DNA from: a virus
Reading direction: 5' to 3' (one strand)
IMG/VR virus record: IMGVR_UViG_3300044801_000339
Span: 1 to 37,993 of that record
Length of the DNA: 37,993 nucleotides
Positions within the stretch are counted from its first letter, which is position 1. Each line of letters begins with the position of its first letter. The notes beneath the pieces were generated by a model, which ran no database searches, was not told where the DNA came from, and worked only from the letters and a program-made list of their open reading frames with translations. Shown in pieces: positions 36,404 to 37,993 of this stretch. A program made the position numbers and the translations under genes.

Positions 36404-37651
36404 ATGTCCAATTTGAAACTTCGCCCCTACTTCAAGCACGCCCGATTCAAGCACCACACCGGCGGTGTCGACTACACGCCCAAGCAACTGGCCGCCTTCT
36501 ACAACTTTCCCGCCGCCTACACGGGCGCCGGCAAAAACGTGGCCGTCATCGAGCTCGGTGGCGGCTACGTGCAGTACGATCTCGATACGTACTTCAAGAG
36601 CCTTGGCCTTACCGTCAAGCCGGTCATTTTCCACAGCATTGCCGGAGGCACGAACGCGCCCGGAGATCCGAATGGGGCCGACGGGGAAGTGATGCTCGAC
36701 CTATGTGTCATCGGTGGCATGGCCCCCGGAGTGCAAATGCACTGCTACATGGCTCCCAACACCGACGCCGGGTTTCTGGCCGCTATCCAGCAGGCGACGG
36801 CCGACAAGATGGATGCGATCTCGATTTCGTGGGGTGCGGCCGAAGACGACTGGTCTGCGGCTTCACTAACATCGTTCAATGCTGCCCTGGAGGCCGCTGC
36901 CAACGCTGGCGTCACCGTGACGGTAGCAGCAGGAGACAACGGCTCGACCGACGGGGAGACAGGCCCGCACGTCGACTTCCCGGCGTCCTCGCCCTGGGTG
37001 GAGGCTTGCGGCGGCACGAGCCTTCCGACTTTGTCGCCAAGCTCCGAGGTCGTGTGGAATGACGGCACGGATGGGGGCGCTACCGGTGGGGGTGTCAGCA
37101 CGCAATTTCCGCTGCCCTCTTACCAAGCTAAAGCAGGCGTGCCTGGAGGCACCATGCGAGGGGTTCCCGACGTCGCGGGATGCGCAGATCCGAACACGGG
37201 CTGGTCGGTCATCGTCGATGGTCAACTCACCGTCATCGGCGGCACGTCGGCCGTGGCACCCATGTGGGCCGCTATCGCCGCGGTGGTGTCGCAGGCACTT
37301 GGAAAAAAGCTTGGGTTGCTCAACACGTTGCTCTACAACTTGCCCGCTGGAGTTATGCACGACATCACCTCGGGCAACAATGGCACCTATACGGCCAAAG
37401 CGGGCTATGACTGCTGTACGGGGTTGGGCACGCCGAACGTGACCAAGCTGATTGCGGCATTGCAGTTGCCTGCTCCATCGCCGGTTCCACCGGCTCCCAC
37501 ACCACCTGCTCCGACTCCGGCACCCACGCCGCCTGCGCCGACTCCGCCTGCACCCACGCCACCGACTCCTCCGGCCCCGGTGACCGTCACGAGGACGATT
37601 GTGGTCCATGGCACCGGAGTTTCCGTGACCGTTGACGGCAAGACGGTGTAA
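36404..37651 (+). CDS. kumamolisin-like sedolisin (S53) protease without propeptide
   Basis: 415 aa; AAAGGAG upstream of the ATG. DYTPKQLAAFYNFP starts where mature kumamolisin starts. Catalytic residues in family order: Glu95/Asp99 in GEVMLDL, oxyanion Asp178 in VAAGDNGSTDG, and Ser282 in GGTSAVAP; the C-terminal calcium site is near HDITSGNN and GYDCCTGLG. The usual N-terminal propeptide (about 190 aa) and a signal peptide are absent. After residue 357 comes a Pro/Ala/Thr-rich linker and a short beta tail (RTIVVHGTGVSVTVDG). S53 enzymes are acid-active endopeptidases; here it may be a virion or lysis enzyme, or be activated differently. Closely similar to thermostable acid proteases of bacteria. 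Confidence 0.95.
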   Translation: MSNLKLRPYFKHARFKHHTGGVDYTPKQLAAFYNFPAAYTGAGKNVAVIELGGGYVQYDLDTYFKSLGLTVKPVIFHSIAGGTNAPGDPNGADGEVMLDLCVIGGMAPGVQMHCYMAPNTDAGFLAAIQQATADKMDAISISWGAAEDDWSAASLTSFNAALEAAANAGVTVTVAAGDNGSTDGETGPHVDFPASSPWVEACGGTSLPTLSPSSEVVWNDGTDGGATGGGVSTQFPLPSYQAKAGVPGGTMRGVPDVAGCADPNTGWSVIVDGQLTVIGGTSAVAPMWAAIAAVVSQALGKKLGLLNTLLYNLPAGVMHDITSGNNGTYTAKAGYDCCTGLGTPNVTKLIAALQLPAPSPVPPAPTPPAPTPAPTPPAPTPPAPTPPTPPAPVTVTRTIVVHGTGVSVTVDGKTV

Positions 37652-37657
37652 CGAAAA

Positions 37658-37681
37658 CCATGCTTATCCGGTTTGTTGACA
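37658..37681 (+). repeat. third copy of cassette end motif plus TTGACA
   Basis: CCATGCTTATCCGG at 37658-37671, then TTGT and TTGACA at 37676-37681. It matches the left end of the 9481 cassette (CCATGCCTATTCGG followed by TTGACA) with two substitutions and a short insertion. It could be the left end of a related element extending beyond the window, or a shared promoter element. Confidence 0.6.
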
Positions 37682-37741
37682 AAGTGACTGCGTCACATGG
37701 GTGCGACATGTGGGCGGTGGGCGGTGATATAGTCGCGTGTC

Positions 37742-37993
37742 ATGGGGAAGCCATCTGTCGCGCTGTATCTAACTGCTGGAGGCCTTGTTACTACTGCGGT
37801 CGGAGCATGGACTGTGCATAAGCTGGAATTCCACTACATGGTCGGTGTTTGGATCATTGTAGGATTTTGGCTTTTACTCTTCGCCGTTTATCTTGCACAT
37901 CGTTATTTGGCTAAAAAGGTCGAAAAGGCTCAACAAGACAAATTCAGCGAAAATTTGCGTCGACAGTCCGAGGAACATGAAAAGGAAAGACAA
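37742..37993 (+). CDS. membrane protein, truncated by window end
   Basis: Open through the last base (84 codons seen). Starts MGKPSVALYLTAGGLVTTAV; two hydrophobic helices (residues about 6-22 and 33-52, with VGVWIIVGFWLLLFAVYLAH), then a charged helical tail (KKVEKAQQDKFSENLRR). No ribosome binding site precedes the ATG; TATAGT lies about nine bases upstream, so a leaderless transcript is possible. Two-helix proteins of this kind next to lytic enzymes are sometimes holins, but that is a guess. Confidence 0.65.
   Translation, partial: MGKPSVALYLTAGGLVTTAVGAWTVHKLEFHYMVGVWIIVGFWLLLFAVYLAHRYLAKKVEKAQQDKFSENLRRQSEEHEKERQ

Noticed and set aside
36866-37609. Long minus-strand open frame opposite the sedolisin gene
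   Set aside because: It is arginine- and cysteine-rich low-complexity translation, the usual shadow of a GC-rich gene; the plus strand encodes a clear protease.
1-37993. CRISPR arrays, rRNA or tRNA genes
   Set aside because: No regularly spaced repeats and no tRNA-like cloverleaf or rRNA sequence were seen by eye; a dedicated tRNA search was not possible here.

Overview
The window is a densely packed, moderately GC-rich viral or plasmid-like replicon; I infer a large DNA bacteriophage or phage-plasmid of a Gram-negative-type host. Evidence: almost no intergenic space, start/stop overlaps of ATGA, GTGA or TTGA type between many neighbours, many tiny unknown proteins, and a replication set (family B DNA polymerase, SNF2 helicase, candidate ssDNA-binding protein, 3'-5' exonuclease, two HerA-type ATPases) together with a CHAP-like cell-wall hydrolase. 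No terminase, portal, capsid or tail gene was recognised, and no rRNA, tRNA or CRISPR array was seen. The SspB-like ClpXP adaptor points to a bacterial host; the host group cannot be fixed from this sequence.

Layout. 1-690: one rightward gene ending at a hairpin terminator that also faces the end of the leftward block. 713-7976 (minus strand): one tightly coupled block, transcribed from near 8060, encoding a 61-aa protein, a SNF2/SMARCAL1-like helicase interrupted in its Walker A motif by a class 3 (WCT) intein, a membrane protein, a ParB-like protein, an SspB-like adaptor, a DUF2786 protein, a sigma-region-4-like protein and several small, mostly zinc-ribbon proteins. 8130-20012 (plus): candidate SSB, a terminator, a 611-bp methyltransferase cassette bounded by terminal inverted repeats and an 8-bp target duplication, HerA ATPase 1, a histone-H1-like repeat protein, HerA ATPase 2, DNA polymerase B, a Fis-type HTH protein, small proteins, a PolB-like exonuclease and the CHAP-like hydrolase. 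20020-23594: basic, zinc-ribbon, RRM and small membrane proteins. 23600-34835: seven glycosyltransferases (families resembling GT2, GT4, GT32 and GT10) interleaved with a nucleoside 2-deoxyribosyltransferase-like protein, a SAM methyltransferase, a stand-alone TSCPD domain related to the class II ribonucleotide reductase C-terminus, and small unknowns. 35051-37993: palindromic promoter region, a basic protein, a second NPPF methyltransferase, a kumamolisin-like serine-carboxyl protease without its propeptide, another copy of the cassette's end motif, and a truncated membrane protein.

How it fits together (inference): the divergent promoters near 8060-8160 drive a leftward regulatory/recombination block and a rightward replication block; the following genes build or modify glycans, perhaps on the virion or host surface, and the last genes include lysis- or particle-related enzymes. 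Several genes look recently inserted: the intein, the methyltransferase cassette, the fucosyltransferase (flanked by imperfect direct repeats) and a membrane-protein gene (flanked by 27-bp repeats).
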